This document shows positions 8,630 through 18,214 of a stretch of 64,000 bases of DNA, one piece after another (position 1 is the stretch's first letter; every line of letters starts with the position of its first letter). Source of the DNA: Caulobacter segnis (GTDB lineage: Bacteria; Pseudomonadota; Alphaproteobacteria; Caulobacterales; Caulobacteraceae). The notes beneath the pieces are model-generated. The model ran no database searches and was not told where the DNA came from. It saw only the letters and a list, made by a program, of their open reading frames with translations. The position numbers and the translations under genes are program-made. Location of the stretch: NCBI RefSeq assembly GCF_019931575.1, contig NZ_CP082923.1, forward strand, positions 1,860,001 through 1,924,000, in the 5' to 3' direction.

Positions 8630-11521
8630 ATGGGTGCTCACAACCCGCGGCGCGGCCGTATCCGCGCTCTGCAAGTTTCTCACATGGCCCTGGTCCTGGC
8701 CGCCGGCGCGAGCGCGCTGTCGGTGAGCGCCGCGCATGCCCAGTCCGCGTCCAAGCAGGCCGCGCCCGCCAAGCCGGCCGAGACCGAGGTCACCGCCGTC
8801 GACACCGTGATCGTCACGGGCGTCATGGCCGGCACGGTCGCCAAGAAGGCCAATGTCTCGTTCTCGGTGATCAACGAGGACGACATGTCCAAGTTCACCC
8901 CGATCAGCGCCGACGACATGCTGCGCGACATGCCCGGCGTGGTGGTCGAGTCCAATGACGGCGTGGCCCGCAACGAGGTCTTCACGCGCGGCATGACCAT
9001 CGGCACCGGCGCCAACACCTCGGGCTATTTCTGGTCGACCATCCTCGAGGACGGCCTGCCGGTCGTGCCGTTCAAGTTCAGCGGCTTCCAGGACGGCTAC
9101 TTCTATCGCGCCGACATCTCGACCAGCCGGGTGGAGTCGGTGCGTGGCGGCTCGTCGGCCACCGGCGTGACCACCTCGGTGGGGGCGACCTTCAACTACA
9201 TCACCGGGGCGGTGAAGCCGGGCGGCGTCATCCAGACCCGCGTCGGCTTCGAGGGCGACGACCTGCACCTGTCGTGGAAGCAGGTCGACGGCGCCTATGG
9301 CTGGGTCAACAAGGCGGGCGACTTCGGCGTCGGCGTCAGCGGCTTCTACCGCCGGTCCAACGGCCAGGTGAACCCGGGCTGGGACCTGAACCACGGCGGC
9401 CAGTTCAAGGTGAACCTGTACAAGGACTACACCAGCGCGAACGGCTCGGGCTCGTTCAACGTCATCCTCAAGCACCTGGACGACACCAACGCCGAGCTGA
9501 CCACCTTCCAGCAGCCGACCTACGGCTATGAGAATCCGCAGGAGATTCCGGGCTTCGGCCGCGACGTGAACCTGTTCATGAACGGCGGCAAGCAGACCGT
9601 GCCGAACTACTTCAAGGACGGCGCGCACACGCTCGATCCGTCGGACGGCTATCGCTACAAGCAGGACGCCATCTCGCTGAGCTGGCGCCACGACACCGAC
9701 GGTCCCTGGAGCTTCACCGGCGCGGCGCGCATCCAGAAGTCGACCTATCGCGGCCAGTCGTACAAGCCGCAGGGCCTGGCCTCGCTGGCCTCGGCGACGG
9801 CGACCCGCGAGCGTTACGGCCTGAACATCAACAACCTGGATCGCACGCCGGGCTACTACCAGTTCTACAACGCCGCCGGCCAGATGGTCGCCAGCGTGGC
9901 CAACAACATCAACGGCTCGCAACTGGGCACGAACTACCGCACCGGCGCGGCCTGCCCGAAGGTGACGGCGACCACCTTCCAGGCCGCCGGCCTGTGCATC
10001 GTCTCCAACAGCCTGCCCAACCGCGACATCGACATGCGCGGCGGCGTGGTCACGGCCACCATCCCCAACGCGGACGGGACCTATAACTCCGGCACGGTGC
10101 CGGTCGACGCCGCGTCGAAGGATCTGGTCCTGCTGACCCGCGCCGAGGACAATGCCCGTGCGTCCGACGACTATATGGGCAACTTCACGGCCACCTATCG
10201 CGGCTCGAACTGGAGCGTGAACGGCGGCCTCTACGTCTCGCGCTCCAGCCAGAAGAACGACAACTGGGCCAACGGCCTGGGCGTCTCGGCCTGGGCCGAC
10301 GGCCAGGTGCAGAACCTGAACGTCAAGTACGTGACCAACACGGGGACGACCTACCAACTGACCGACGCCGGCGGCTGGGGCTCGTACGGCTCGGGCCTGT
10401 TCACCACCGTCTCGCAGCGCGCCAAGATCCGCGAAATCTCGCCCTATTTCGGGGCCAGCTGGTCGCCGGGCAAATGGGACTTCAACGGCAGCGCCAAGTA
10501 CCAGCGCTTCGACGCCAAGACCTATTCGGAGACCTGGGACACCCGCAATTCCGGCGCGGCGTCGCTGACCAATGGCGGCCTGGATGGCGATCCGCTGACC
10601 GTCTACGACAACGTCTACATGACCAAGACCGCGGCGAAGGTCATCACGGCCGACAAGCACGTGAACAACTTCGATTACAGCGTCGCCGTCGGCTACAATT
10701 TCAGCGACAAGCACAAGGTCTATTACCGCTGGACCGACGCCAAGCAGCCGGCGGCTGGCGTGATCAATCGCTATTCGACGGCGGCGACCCTGGTGCGCCC
10801 GCTGGGCCCGACCGCCTTCATCAAGGGCCACGAGCTGGCCTATACGTTCGGCGATCGCAAGTTCAACGGCCAGGTCACCTACTTCTACCAGAACTTCGCC
10901 GTGAACGACTATCCGACCGGCGTCGACAAGGACAACGTCTCGACCTACCTGCTGCCGGAGAACTTCAACAAGTACTTCACGCGCGGCGTCGAGGCCTGGG
11001 CCAAGTGGCGGATCAACAAGTCGCTGGAGTGGAGCCCTTCGGTCACCTACCTGAACGGCAAGACGACCGAGGCCTACACCTGGCTGAACACCGGCGCGAA
11101 CGGCCTGGGCCAGGATGACGACGTGCTGCGCGTCGACGCTGGCATCCTGGCGCGCTCGCCCAAGTGGACCATCAGCAATACGCTGTCCTACCGCTGGGGC
11201 GACTTCCGCTTCAACGCCCGCCACCGCTGGATGGACGTTCGCAAGCTGAACAACAACGCCCTCGACAAGCGCTACCTGCCCAAGCAGGACAACCTGGACA
11301 TCTCGGCCCAGTATACGGGCTTCTCCAGGACCCAGATCACGCTGGATGTCCGCAACGTCCTGAACAAGCAGTACATCTCGGCCTACGACCCGATGATCAG
11401 CACCAATCTGCCGACCAATGTGCAGGTCTACGACGTCGTCGCCCAGCTGCCGGAGTCGGGCTACCTGCTCAAGCGCAACGCGCCGCGCTCGGTCTGGCTG
11501 ACCGTCCGCAAGGAGTTCTAG
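8630..11521 (+). CDS. TonB-dependent receptor of the polysaccharide locus
   Basis: A 963-residue outer-membrane receptor with an N-terminal signal region ending around SAAHAQ, a TonB-box-like VDTVIVTG, a plug domain (INEDDMSKFTPISADDMLRDMPGVVVES, then RVESVRGGSSATG) and a long beta-barrel ending in a phenylalanine (VRKEF). It probably imports oligosaccharides released by the flanking enzymes. GGGGAGG precedes the ATG. The downstream oxygenase-like and lyase-like genes follow at 20 and 22 bases, so the three form one operon behind the operator-controlled promoter at 8491-8525. Substrate is inferred from context only. Confidence 0.9.
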   Translation: MGAHNPRRGRIRALQVSHMALVLAAGASALSVSAAHAQSASKQAAPAKPAETEVTAVDTVIVTGVMAGTVAKKANVSFSVINEDDMSKFTPISADDMLRDMPGVVVESNDGVARNEVFTRGMTIGTGANTSGYFWSTILEDGLPVVPFKFSGFQDGYFYRADISTSRVESVRGGSSATGVTTSVGATFNYITGAVKPGGVIQTRVGFEGDDLHLSWKQVDGAYGWVNKAGDFGVGVSGFYRRSNGQVNPGWDLNHGGQFKVNLYKDYTSANGSGSFNVILKHLDDTNAELTTFQQPTYGYENPQEIPGFGRDVNLFMNGGKQTVPNYFKDGAHTLDPSDGYRYKQDAISLSWRHDTDGPWSFTGAARIQKSTYRGQSYKPQGLASLASATATRERYGLNINNLDRTPGYYQFYNAAGQMVASVANNINGSQLGTNYRTGAACPKVTATTFQAAGLCIVSNSLPNRDIDMRGGVVTATIPNADGTYNSGTVPVDAASKDLVLLTRAEDNARASDDYMGNFTATYRGSNWSVNGGLYVSRSSQKNDNWANGLGVSAWADGQVQNLNVKYVTNTGTTYQLTDAGGWGSYGSGLFTTVSQRAKIREISPYFGASWSPGKWDFNGSAKYQRFDAKTYSETWDTRNSGAASLTNGGLDGDPLTVYDNVYMTKTAAKVITADKHVNNFDYSVAVGYNFSDKHKVYYRWTDAKQPAAGVINRYSTAATLVRPLGPTAFIKGHELAYTFGDRKFNGQVTYFYQNFAVNDYPTGVDKDNVSTYLLPENFNKYFTRGVEAWAKWRINKSLEWSPSVTYLNGKTTEAYTWLNTGANGLGQDDDVLRVDAGILARSPKWTISNTLSYRWGDFRFNARHRWMDVRKLNNNALDKRYLPKQDNLDISAQYTGFSRTQITLDVRNVLNKQYISAYDPMISTNLPTNVQVYDVVAQLPESGYLLKRNAPRSVWLTVRKEF

Positions 11522-11541
11522 GACGCGGGGAGGGCGCGGCG

Positions 11542-12204
11542 ATGAGCAACGACCACGATCTGAGGCTCGTCGCGCCGTTCAGTCCGACGATCATCAAGGC
11601 CAGGATGCCCCAGGGCGTCGTCCAGCGTCTCAACGCGCGGGCCGACGCCATCGTGGCGCGCCAGGACGAGGTCGCGGCCCGCGACTGGTCCATGCACCTG
11701 GCCGGCGCGGTCAGCACCGAGATCCGCGTCACCGACGTGATCGGCGAGACGCCTGGCCTGACCGACTTCCTCTACGACGTGGCGCGGACCTACAGCTATC
11801 GCTGCGAGAACGCCCTGATGCACTTCAGCGGCTACGAACGGACCGAGGAGCTGGTCGACAGGACGCTGCGCATCGAGATCAAGGAAGGCTGGATCAACGA
11901 CATGGTCGCCGGCGACTACAACCCGGCCCATTTCCACCAGGGCTGCCTGTTCAGCAGCGTCGGGTTCCTGAGGGTTCCGGACGGTTACGAGCAGGAGTTC
12001 CAGGCCGACAAGGCCCGGCAGAACACCGCCGGCTGCCTGCAGTTCATCGACAGCCGCAGCGCCGTGGGCGTGAAGAACCTGTTCACGGTCAAGCCCGTCG
12101 TCGGCGACTTCTACCTGTGGCCGTCGTGGATGCTGCACTGTGTCTACCCGTTCAAGAGCCCCGGCGTGCGCCGGTCGATCGCCGTCAACCTGGCCCTGGC
12201 CTGA
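11542..12204 (+). CDS. Putative 2-oxoglutarate/Fe(II) oxygenase-superfamily protein
   Basis: A 220-residue cytoplasmic protein; start at 11542 preceded by GGGGAGGG. It contains NPAHFHQGCLFSSVGFL and, near the C-terminus, GDFYLWPSWMLHCVYPF followed by RRSIAVNL, resembling the double-stranded beta-helix fold with two histidines and a distal arginine seen in putative 2OG-Fe(II) oxygenases encoded next to TonB receptors in Caulobacter-like bacteria. No biochemical role is known for this group. It sits between the receptor and the lyase-like enzyme and is presumably cotranscribed with them. Confidence 0.6.
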   Translation: MSNDHDLRLVAPFSPTIIKARMPQGVVQRLNARADAIVARQDEVAARDWSMHLAGAVSTEIRVTDVIGETPGLTDFLYDVARTYSYRCENALMHFSGYERTEELVDRTLRIEIKEGWINDMVAGDYNPAHFHQGCLFSSVGFLRVPDGYEQEFQADKARQNTAGCLQFIDSRSAVGVKNLFTVKPVVGDFYLWPSWMLHCVYPFKSPGVRRSIAVNLALA

Positions 12205-12226
12205 AGAAGAGTTTCGGAGAAGACGC

Positions 12227-14536
12227 GTGAAGAGCCTCGCCAAGGTTTCCTGCCTCGCCCTGATGGCCGCCGCGGTGCTGGGGGGAACGGCTCAGGCGCA
12301 GACGCTGCGCGGCGGCCATCCCTACCTGACCTTCAGCGACAAGCACGTCGCCCAGTTCAAGCAGCGGGTGGCCGAGGACGCCAAGGCCCGCGACGCCTGG
12401 ACCAAGACGCGCGCCGACGCCGACGCGGTCCTCGCCAAGAAGCCCGCCAACGACCGCGAACTGAACGCGGCTCTGATGGACCTGTCGCTGACCTACCGCA
12501 TGACCGGCGAGCGCAAGTACGCCGACCGGGCCAAGGCGCTGCTGGAGGTCTATGCCGGCCGCGCCAACTGGGTGACGGACAAGCCGCTCTTGGCCCGATC
12601 GCCGGTGTGGAACTCCGACCTCGGCATGGGGACCAGCGCCTATGCCTACGGCCTGACCTACGACGCCATTTACGACGCCCTGACTCCGGCCGAGCGCGAC
12701 CGTCTGGCCCAGGGCCTGGTCAAGGGCGCGATCAAGCCGATCCTGGGCGATTGGATCGACGGCGCCAACCGGATCCACAGCCTGGACACCATGGGCCACA
12801 ACTGGTTCAGCCACATCGTGTTCGGGGCCGGCGTGGCGGCCATCGCCATCAAGACCGACGCGCCCGAGGCCGACGCCTGGGTCCGCCGCATCGATGAGGC
12901 GGCCGAGGAATGGGCCAACTATGACGGCAGCGCCATCGAGACCAAGCCCCAGCACTTCGCGGCCAACGGGGCCTTCGTCGAGAGCATCAACTACGCCGAC
13001 TTCGCCGCCGAGGGCTATCTGCGCTTCCGTCGCGCCTGGCTGGACGCCTTCAAGGAAAAGCCGTCGCCGACGCCGCGGCTGGCGGGCTTGGCCGACTACT
13101 TCATCCAGAACGTCTATCCGACCGACGCCGGCGCGCTGTCGACCAATTTCGGCGACGGCAATCCCACGGCCAGCGGGGCCAGCGCCATCGCCGAGCTGTG
13201 GGCCGCCGGCGATCAGCCGGCGCGTAACCTCTGGTACCTCGACACCGTCAGGCCCAACCCTAACCAGGACGTCTTCGCCGAGCCAGAGAACCTGGTGCAG
13301 TGGCCCTCGGCCAAGGCGCGGGCGGCGGCGGCGAACGGCCCGGGCCTGCCGACCAGCTGGATCGACCGCGACCTGGGCGCGGCGACGCTGCGCTCGTCCT
13401 GGGCCCCGAATGCGACCTTCCTGGCCCTGCGCTCGGGCTTCACCTGGAACCACAATCACGCCGACGCCGGAAGCTTCATCCTCTGGCACAAGGGCAAGCA
13501 GTTGCTGATCGACTCCGGCAACAGCAGCTATGCTCGGCCCGAATACGACGGCTACTACCGCCAGAGCGTGGCCCACAACGTCGTGACCTTGAACGGCCAA
13601 GCCGAGCCCTCGTCGAACACCTACAACGGCTCGCACTTCGTCGGGCGGGTGGATCATCTGGTCGACGCGGGCGACCTGCGCTTCGTCTGGGCCGACGCCA
13701 CGGGCCCCAACGCCAGGACCTTCGAGCGCAAGTACCGCAGCTTCCTCTGGATCGGCGACATGATCCTGGTGATCGACGACCTGAAGGGCTGGGAGCCCGG
13801 CCAGTTCGAATGGCTGCTGCACTACGAGGGCGAGGCCAAGCGTCAGGGGCAGGTGATCACGGTCAGGAACGGCGAGGCCGAGGTCGCCGTGCGGCCGCTG
13901 TTCCCGCAGACCCTGCCGGACGGAGGCCTGTTCACCGACTATCCCGAACTGATGCGGATGGCCGAGGGCAAGGGCCTGAAGGACCACGCCCCCGACGAGG
14001 CCCAGCCCTATCTGCGCCTGCAGGCGCCGGGCGTGACGGATCGCACCAAGTTCGTGGTCGCCCTGACGCCGAACGGCGGAGCGTCCGCGCCGCGCATCGA
14101 ACGGGTCGAGACCAAGGACTACTTGCTGGTCCGGTTGTATCAGAAGGGCGAGGTGACAGAGGTCTATTTCAACCTGCTGGCGGACGGCCGCATCCGCCAC
14201 CGCAACGCCAACGCCACTCTGGGCGGCTGGGAGACCGACGCCTACATCCTGGTCTTGACCTATCCCGAGGGCGGCGACGCGCGGAAGCCCAGGCGCTGGT
14301 TCGTGGCCGACGGCAGCTATCTGCGTCGCGACGGCAAGGTCGCGCTGGACTCGCTGTCCAAGGCGTTCGTGGTCAAGGCCAGCACGGGGCAGGGCGTCGA
14401 GGCTAGCATCCAGGGCCAGTCGACCTACGCCGTCCGCCTGGCCTGCGACGGCGCGCGGTCCATCAAGGTCGACGGCGTGGCCAAGGCCTGCGAGCACGAC
14501 GTGGCGCTGGCGCGGCGGTCGCTGCCGCCGGGGTGA
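12227..14536 (+). CDS. Heparinase II/III-family polysaccharide lyase (alginate-lyase-like)
   Basis: A 769-residue exported enzyme. The GTG at 12227 has GGAGAAG upstream and gives a signal peptide MKSLAKVSCLALMAAAVLGG ending at AQAQ. The N-terminal half is an alpha/alpha-toroid (alginate lyase domain; YAYGLTYDAIYDALTP, LDTMGHNWFSHIVFG) and the second part a heparinase II/III beta-sandwich with WNHNHADAGSFILWHKG and LIDSGNSSY..PEYDGYYRQSVAHN. This layout matches PL17/PL15-type exolyases that cleave uronic-acid oligosaccharides by beta-elimination. It is likely periplasmic, acting on oligosaccharides imported by the receptor. Exact PL family was not determined. Confidence 0.8.
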   Translation: MKSLAKVSCLALMAAAVLGGTAQAQTLRGGHPYLTFSDKHVAQFKQRVAEDAKARDAWTKTRADADAVLAKKPANDRELNAALMDLSLTYRMTGERKYADRAKALLEVYAGRANWVTDKPLLARSPVWNSDLGMGTSAYAYGLTYDAIYDALTPAERDRLAQGLVKGAIKPILGDWIDGANRIHSLDTMGHNWFSHIVFGAGVAAIAIKTDAPEADAWVRRIDEAAEEWANYDGSAIETKPQHFAANGAFVESINYADFAAEGYLRFRRAWLDAFKEKPSPTPRLAGLADYFIQNVYPTDAGALSTNFGDGNPTASGASAIAELWAAGDQPARNLWYLDTVRPNPNQDVFAEPENLVQWPSAKARAAAANGPGLPTSWIDRDLGAATLRSSWAPNATFLALRSGFTWNHNHADAGSFILWHKGKQLLIDSGNSSYARPEYDGYYRQSVAHNVVTLNGQAEPSSNTYNGSHFVGRVDHLVDAGDLRFVWADATGPNARTFERKYRSFLWIGDMILVIDDLKGWEPGQFEWLLHYEGEAKRQGQVITVRNGEAEVAVRPLFPQTLPDGGLFTDYPELMRMAEGKGLKDHAPDEAQPYLRLQAPGVTDRTKFVVALTPNGGASAPRIERVETKDYLLVRLYQKGEVTEVYFNLLADGRIRHRNANATLGGWETDAYILVLTYPEGGDARKPRRWFVADGSYLRRDGKVALDSLSKAFVVKASTGQGVEASIQGQSTYAVRLACDGARSIKVDGVAKACEHDVALARRSLPPG

Positions 14537-14582
14537 GGGTCAAGCGGCTCGATACTCAACCGAGATTGGCCTCCCAAGCACC

Positions 14583-14688
14583 GCTCATCCCTGCGAAAGC
14601 GGGGACCCAAACTGACTCTCAGTTTGTCGTGCAGGTAGCGGATTGACCCGCAGACGCCGCTTGGGTCCCCGCTTTCGCGGGGATGAGC
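14583..14688. repeat. Paired palindromic repeat (REP/BIME-like), copy A
   Basis: Two 28-base arms (14583-14610 and 14661-14688) are inverted copies of each other with one mismatch by hand count, and each arm contains its own small hairpin CCCCGC-GAAA-GCGGGG (one base altered in the left arm). The same unit occurs at 39849-39932. It lies between convergent genes, a usual site for such elements. Confidence 0.85.
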
Positions 14689-14724
14689 GGCATTGGAGCA
14701 TGAGAGGCGAGTGCTGGGCGAGGC

Positions 14725-16197
14725 CTACCGAACTTTCAGCCCCTCGACGTTCCCGCTCACCGCGATATCCCCATCGGCGGCGGCCTTCACCGCCTTGCCG
14801 CCGATGCGCAGGGTCTCGATGGTGAGGTTGCGCACCGCCGTCCCGGCCGACAGGCCCCTGATGATCGACGGGCCGGGCAGGCCTTCGCCGGTGAAGGTGA
14901 TGTTCCGCAGGGTGACGCCGTCTATCCCCCGGCCGGGCGCGGTGTTGTAGCGCGGGTTGTTCCCGGCCACGATGTTGATCAGCTTGCCTTCCTCGATCCG
15001 GTCGACGCGGATGTCGCTGAAGGTGACGTCGCGGATCAGGGTGCTGTCGCCCGAATAGATCGCCATCACGCCCTCCCAGTCCGGATCGTCCTCGTCCAGG
15101 TTGGCGACGTCGATATTGTCGAAGGTCACGTCGCGGATCGTGCGCGGATCGGCGTTGTCGCCGAAGTGGCCGACATAGAGGGCGTGGGCGACGTCGACCC
15201 AGAGGCGCATGTTCCGCACGTCGATGTCGACGGTGTCGCCGGGCGGGTTGGGATCGGGGATCCCCGTCCGGGCGGCCTTCTGGCGGCAGATCGGGCAGTC
15301 GGCGACCGCGTAGACCACCACGGCGTCGTCCGACACCCGCAGATAGCCGTCGCGCACCTTCACGTGCTGGGAGGTCGAGATGTTGATGCCGTCCGACCAC
15401 TTGCCCGAGGTGAAGCCGGTCACGTCGTGAACGCTGACATTCTTGGAGTTGCGGATGTTCATGACCCGGGCGGCGTCCTTGCGGTCGCTGTTGACCAGGA
15501 TCAGGTCGGCGACCTCGATGTCGCTGGCCGTCTCAAGGTCGATCGCGCGGCCCGGATCCCAGAGCAGGCCGCGCCCGGAGATCTTCACGTCGGTCAGGCC
15601 GGTGAGGTCGAACGCGCCCCGCAGGACCGCGCCGCCCTCGAGATAGACACGCTGGCCCGACTTCACCGGGAAATAGTCGAGCCCCTGCGGCGGCACATGC
15701 ACGCCGGGGCCGAAATAGACGACGTCGTCGCCGGTCGGGCGGGGCGCGGGCGGCGCGCCGGCGATGATGTGCAGGTTGCGCAGGCGGTCGTCGTCGAACT
15801 GCAGCGAGAAGCGCTCGGGCCTGGTCAGGGTCATGCGCACGACCGAGCCTCGGCGTTGGAGCTGGATCTTGCTGGACAGCGGGGCGACCGAGACCTGATC
15901 GAACCGGCCGTTGTTCTTCAGCACCTCCAGCTCGACCGTCCCGTCGAAGTCGAAATAGACCATCGAGGCGTTCTGCTTGGTGTCGGTGTCGACCTGCACC
16001 CGGTACTCGTAGAGGTCCCGCCATTCGCCGCCGGGCGTGCGGACGCGGACCGTGAAGTCGTCATTGTGGGCCGAATAGAGCAGGGCGGGCGGAACCGGAT
16101 AGACCCGCAGGGTGTCGGCCAGGGCCGGGGCTCCGAGCAGCATGACGGCGGCCAGGGCCGTGGCGGCGCGCAGGGCGCGGGTTCTCTTGCGGCTCAT
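14725..16197 (-). CDS. Secreted right-handed beta-helix glycosidase-like protein (GH28-like), paralogue 2
   Basis: A 490-residue exported protein with a signal peptide ending at APALAD, then the same N-terminal domain as paralogue 1 (LRVYPVPPALLYSAHNDDF, DLYEY) and a beta-helix with SDGIN, SDDAV and GHFGD. Compared with paralogue 1 it carries an extra CPICRQKA loop after the DD motif, which could bind metal or form a disulfide. It is transcribed alone on the minus strand with its own LacI-type operator at 16231-16244. It probably works with paralogue 1 on the same polysaccharide, perhaps with a different linkage preference. Confidence 0.75.
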   Translation of the reverse strand: MSRKRTRALRAATALAAVMLLGAPALADTLRVYPVPPALLYSAHNDDFTVRVRTPGGEWRDLYEYRVQVDTDTKQNASMVYFDFDGTVELEVLKNNGRFDQVSVAPLSSKIQLQRRGSVVRMTLTRPERFSLQFDDDRLRNLHIIAGAPPAPRPTGDDVVYFGPGVHVPPQGLDYFPVKSGQRVYLEGGAVLRGAFDLTGLTDVKISGRGLLWDPGRAIDLETASDIEVADLILVNSDRKDAARVMNIRNSKNVSVHDVTGFTSGKWSDGINISTSQHVKVRDGYLRVSDDAVVVYAVADCPICRQKAARTGIPDPNPPGDTVDIDVRNMRLWVDVAHALYVGHFGDNADPRTIRDVTFDNIDVANLDEDDPDWEGVMAIYSGDSTLIRDVTFSDIRVDRIEEGKLINIVAGNNPRYNTAPGRGIDGVTLRNITFTGEGLPGPSIIRGLSAGTAVRNLTIETLRIGGKAVKAAADGDIAVSGNVEGLKVR

Positions 16198-16230
16198 GAA
16201 GCCTCCCCTCGTCGGTTCGTCGTCTTGTTA

Positions 16231-16244
16231 TGGTATCGATATCA
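16231..16244. promoter_or_regulatory. LacI-type operator, site 3
   Basis: TGGTATCGATATCA lies 34 bases upstream of the start codon of paralogue 2 and differs by one base from site 1. This brings all three transcription units of the polysaccharide locus under one apparent regulator. Confidence 0.65.
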
Positions 16245-16291
16245 ATCGCCGGGGAAAAAGCAAGGCGGCGACCGGCTTTCGTCCGGAATGC

Positions 16292-18214
16292 TCAGGCGTC
16301 GTGAGGCGCGCGGACGGCTCTCTGCGGTTTGCTGACCGGCAGGACTAGGGCCAGGCTGGCGCCGCGGGCGGAGGGCTCCCACAGGATGGCGCCGCCGATC
16401 GCCTCGGCGCGGCGCAGCTGGTTGGTCAGGCCCCGGCCGCCGCGCACGGGGAGGGCCGGGTCGAAGCCTCGGCCGTCGTCCTGCACCCGGACCAGCACCT
16501 GGTCGCCCTCGGCGCGCACCGAGACGGTGACCTGGCGGGCGCCGGAGTGCTTGAGGATGTTGGCGAAGGCCTCCTGCAGGATGCGCAGGATGTGCAGGGC
16601 GTGGCGCTGGTCCAGCCACTCCAGCGGCGGCGCCTCGCCCGCGTCCCAGACCAGTTTCACGCCGGCGGCCTCCAGGCGCGGCTGCAGGCGGAAGCGCAGG
16701 GTGGCCAGCAGCAGCAAGAGGTCGGTCTCGACGGGCTCCATCGAGTCGATCGTCAGCTTCAGGTCGTCGATGCAGCCGCGCAGGATGCCGACGGCGTCCA
16801 GCTCGGCGGCGCGGTCGCCTTCGAAGGCCCGCAAGGCGCCGACCAGGGTCGAGCCCAGGCCGTCGTGCATGTCCTGCATCAGCCGCTGGCGCTCCTGGTG
16901 CAGCAGCTCGCGACGCTCGACCTCACGCAGCTTGGCGTGGCTGGCGGTCAGCTCGGCCTCGCGCTGGGCCAGGCGCCGCGCCAGGTCGGCCTTGGCCTGG
17001 GTCGCCACCTCCAGCGCCTCGGTGTAGCGCCTATGCATGATGTACCAGAACAGCAGCGTGAACCCGACGCTGGTGAAGTTGCTCAGGTACACGCTCTCGA
17101 TGTTCACCAGGTTCTGTTGCAGGGTCAGGTCGTAGACCCCGGCCACCACGGTGACCAGGCACCAGGCCGACAGCAGCAGCGCCAGGCGCGACCGGGCCCG
17201 CAGCGACTGGCGGATGCCGTTGAGCGAAACCACCAGCCCCACGACCAGCATGTTGGCGTAGATCGGCCCGGCGGTCAGCGTCGGGTCCAGCAGGCCCGGC
17301 AGGGTGGCGACGCTCCATCCGCCCCCGACGATCAGGATCACGGCGGTCAACCGCGGCTGGCGCGCGCGATGCAGCTGCGCGCCGAACAGGTGCAGCGTCA
17401 GGATCATCCAGAAGGTCGAGTCGACGGTCAGCCAGCCGAACCAGGCGTCGGAGATGATCAGGGGCTCGACCCCGACGAAGGTGTGCAGCATCCGCAGGAA
17501 GCTCACCGCCGACGTCAGGAAATAGAGGAGATAGATCGGCTCGGCCCGCCGGTTGAACCAGACGAACAGCGCGAAGACCCCCGTGACCAGGAACGCCAGG
17601 GCCGAGAAGGCCGGCAGGCTCACCTGGAAGAAGTCGCGGACATAGTAGCGTGGGGCCAGCTGCCTATAGTCGCCGATCCAGACCGACGAGAAGGCGCCGC
17701 CGATGCCGCGCACGTGCTGCAGCCGCAGGTCCAGCCTCGCCGGCGGATGCGAGGCGGTCGAGCGCGGCAGGGCGATCCACAGCGGCTGGTTGGTGCCGTT
17801 CCACTGCAGATTGGCGTGCGACTGGTGGATCAGCCGGCCGTCGGCGTAGATCGCCAGCGTGCCGTCCGACTTCCAGCGCGGGATGTAGAGATAGAGCTGG
17901 CGGCCGTCGTCGGGCAGCGGCGAGACCTTCAGCGCATACCAGGTCACCTGGGTCGCGATCTGCTCGGGCGCCTTGGCGGCGCTGGGCGACCACAGCGGCG
18001 ACGTGCTGTACGGCAGCCGGACGCGCTCGCCCGTCCGGACGCCAGCGCTGGTCGGCGGCGGCGGCTGGTAGCCGACCGTGGCGAAGGTGGTTCGCGTCGC
18101 GGCCGTGATCCGCTCGCCGCCGCGCCCCTGGATCATGAACACCGAGCCCAAGGCGACCATCGCCACCACGATCCAGGCGGCTCGGGTGAGCCAGGCCCGC
18201 CTAGAGAAGGCCAT
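16292..18214 (-). CDS. NarL-system sensor histidine kinase with 7TM-type input domain
   Basis: A 640-residue membrane kinase. An N-terminal membrane segment is followed by an extracytoplasmic region resembling 7TMR-DISMED2 (WKSDGTLAIYADGRLI), several hydrophobic helices (about 200-400), a coiled coil, and a HisKA_3 phosphoacceptor block MQDMHDGLGSTLVGAL with the predicted phospho-histidine at residue 450. The ATPase part carries FANILKHSGA and DDGRGFD, ending GRGLTNQLRRAEAIGG. It overlaps the response regulator gene by 14 bases. The stimulus is unknown; nearness to the polysaccharide locus may be chance. Confidence 0.85.
   Translation of the reverse strand: MAFSRRAWLTRAAWIVVAMVALGSVFMIQGRGGERITAATRTTFATVGYQPPPPTSAGVRTGERVRLPYSTSPLWSPSAAKAPEQIATQVTWYALKVSPLPDDGRQLYLYIPRWKSDGTLAIYADGRLIHQSHANLQWNGTNQPLWIALPRSTASHPPARLDLRLQHVRGIGGAFSSVWIGDYRQLAPRYYVRDFFQVSLPAFSALAFLVTGVFALFVWFNRRAEPIYLLYFLTSAVSFLRMLHTFVGVEPLIISDAWFGWLTVDSTFWMILTLHLFGAQLHRARQPRLTAVILIVGGGWSVATLPGLLDPTLTAGPIYANMLVVGLVVSLNGIRQSLRARSRLALLLSAWCLVTVVAGVYDLTLQQNLVNIESVYLSNFTSVGFTLLFWYIMHRRYTEALEVATQAKADLARRLAQREAELTASHAKLREVERRELLHQERQRLMQDMHDGLGSTLVGALRAFEGDRAAELDAVGILRGCIDDLKLTIDSMEPVETDLLLLLATLRFRLQPRLEAAGVKLVWDAGEAPPLEWLDQRHALHILRILQEAFANILKHSGARQVTVSVRAEGDQVLVRVQDDGRGFDPALPVRGGRGLTNQLRRAEAIGGAILWEPSARGASLALVLPVSKPQRAVRAPHDA

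Noticed and set aside
12185..14497. Minus-strand frame (770 codons) opposite the heparinase-like gene
   Set aside because: No signal, no domain, and repetitive Val/Gly/Asp composition expected from antisense.
14583..14688. CRISPR repeat or insertion-sequence end
   Set aside because: Only two inverted arms, no direct-repeat/spacer array, no transposase and no target duplication seen.
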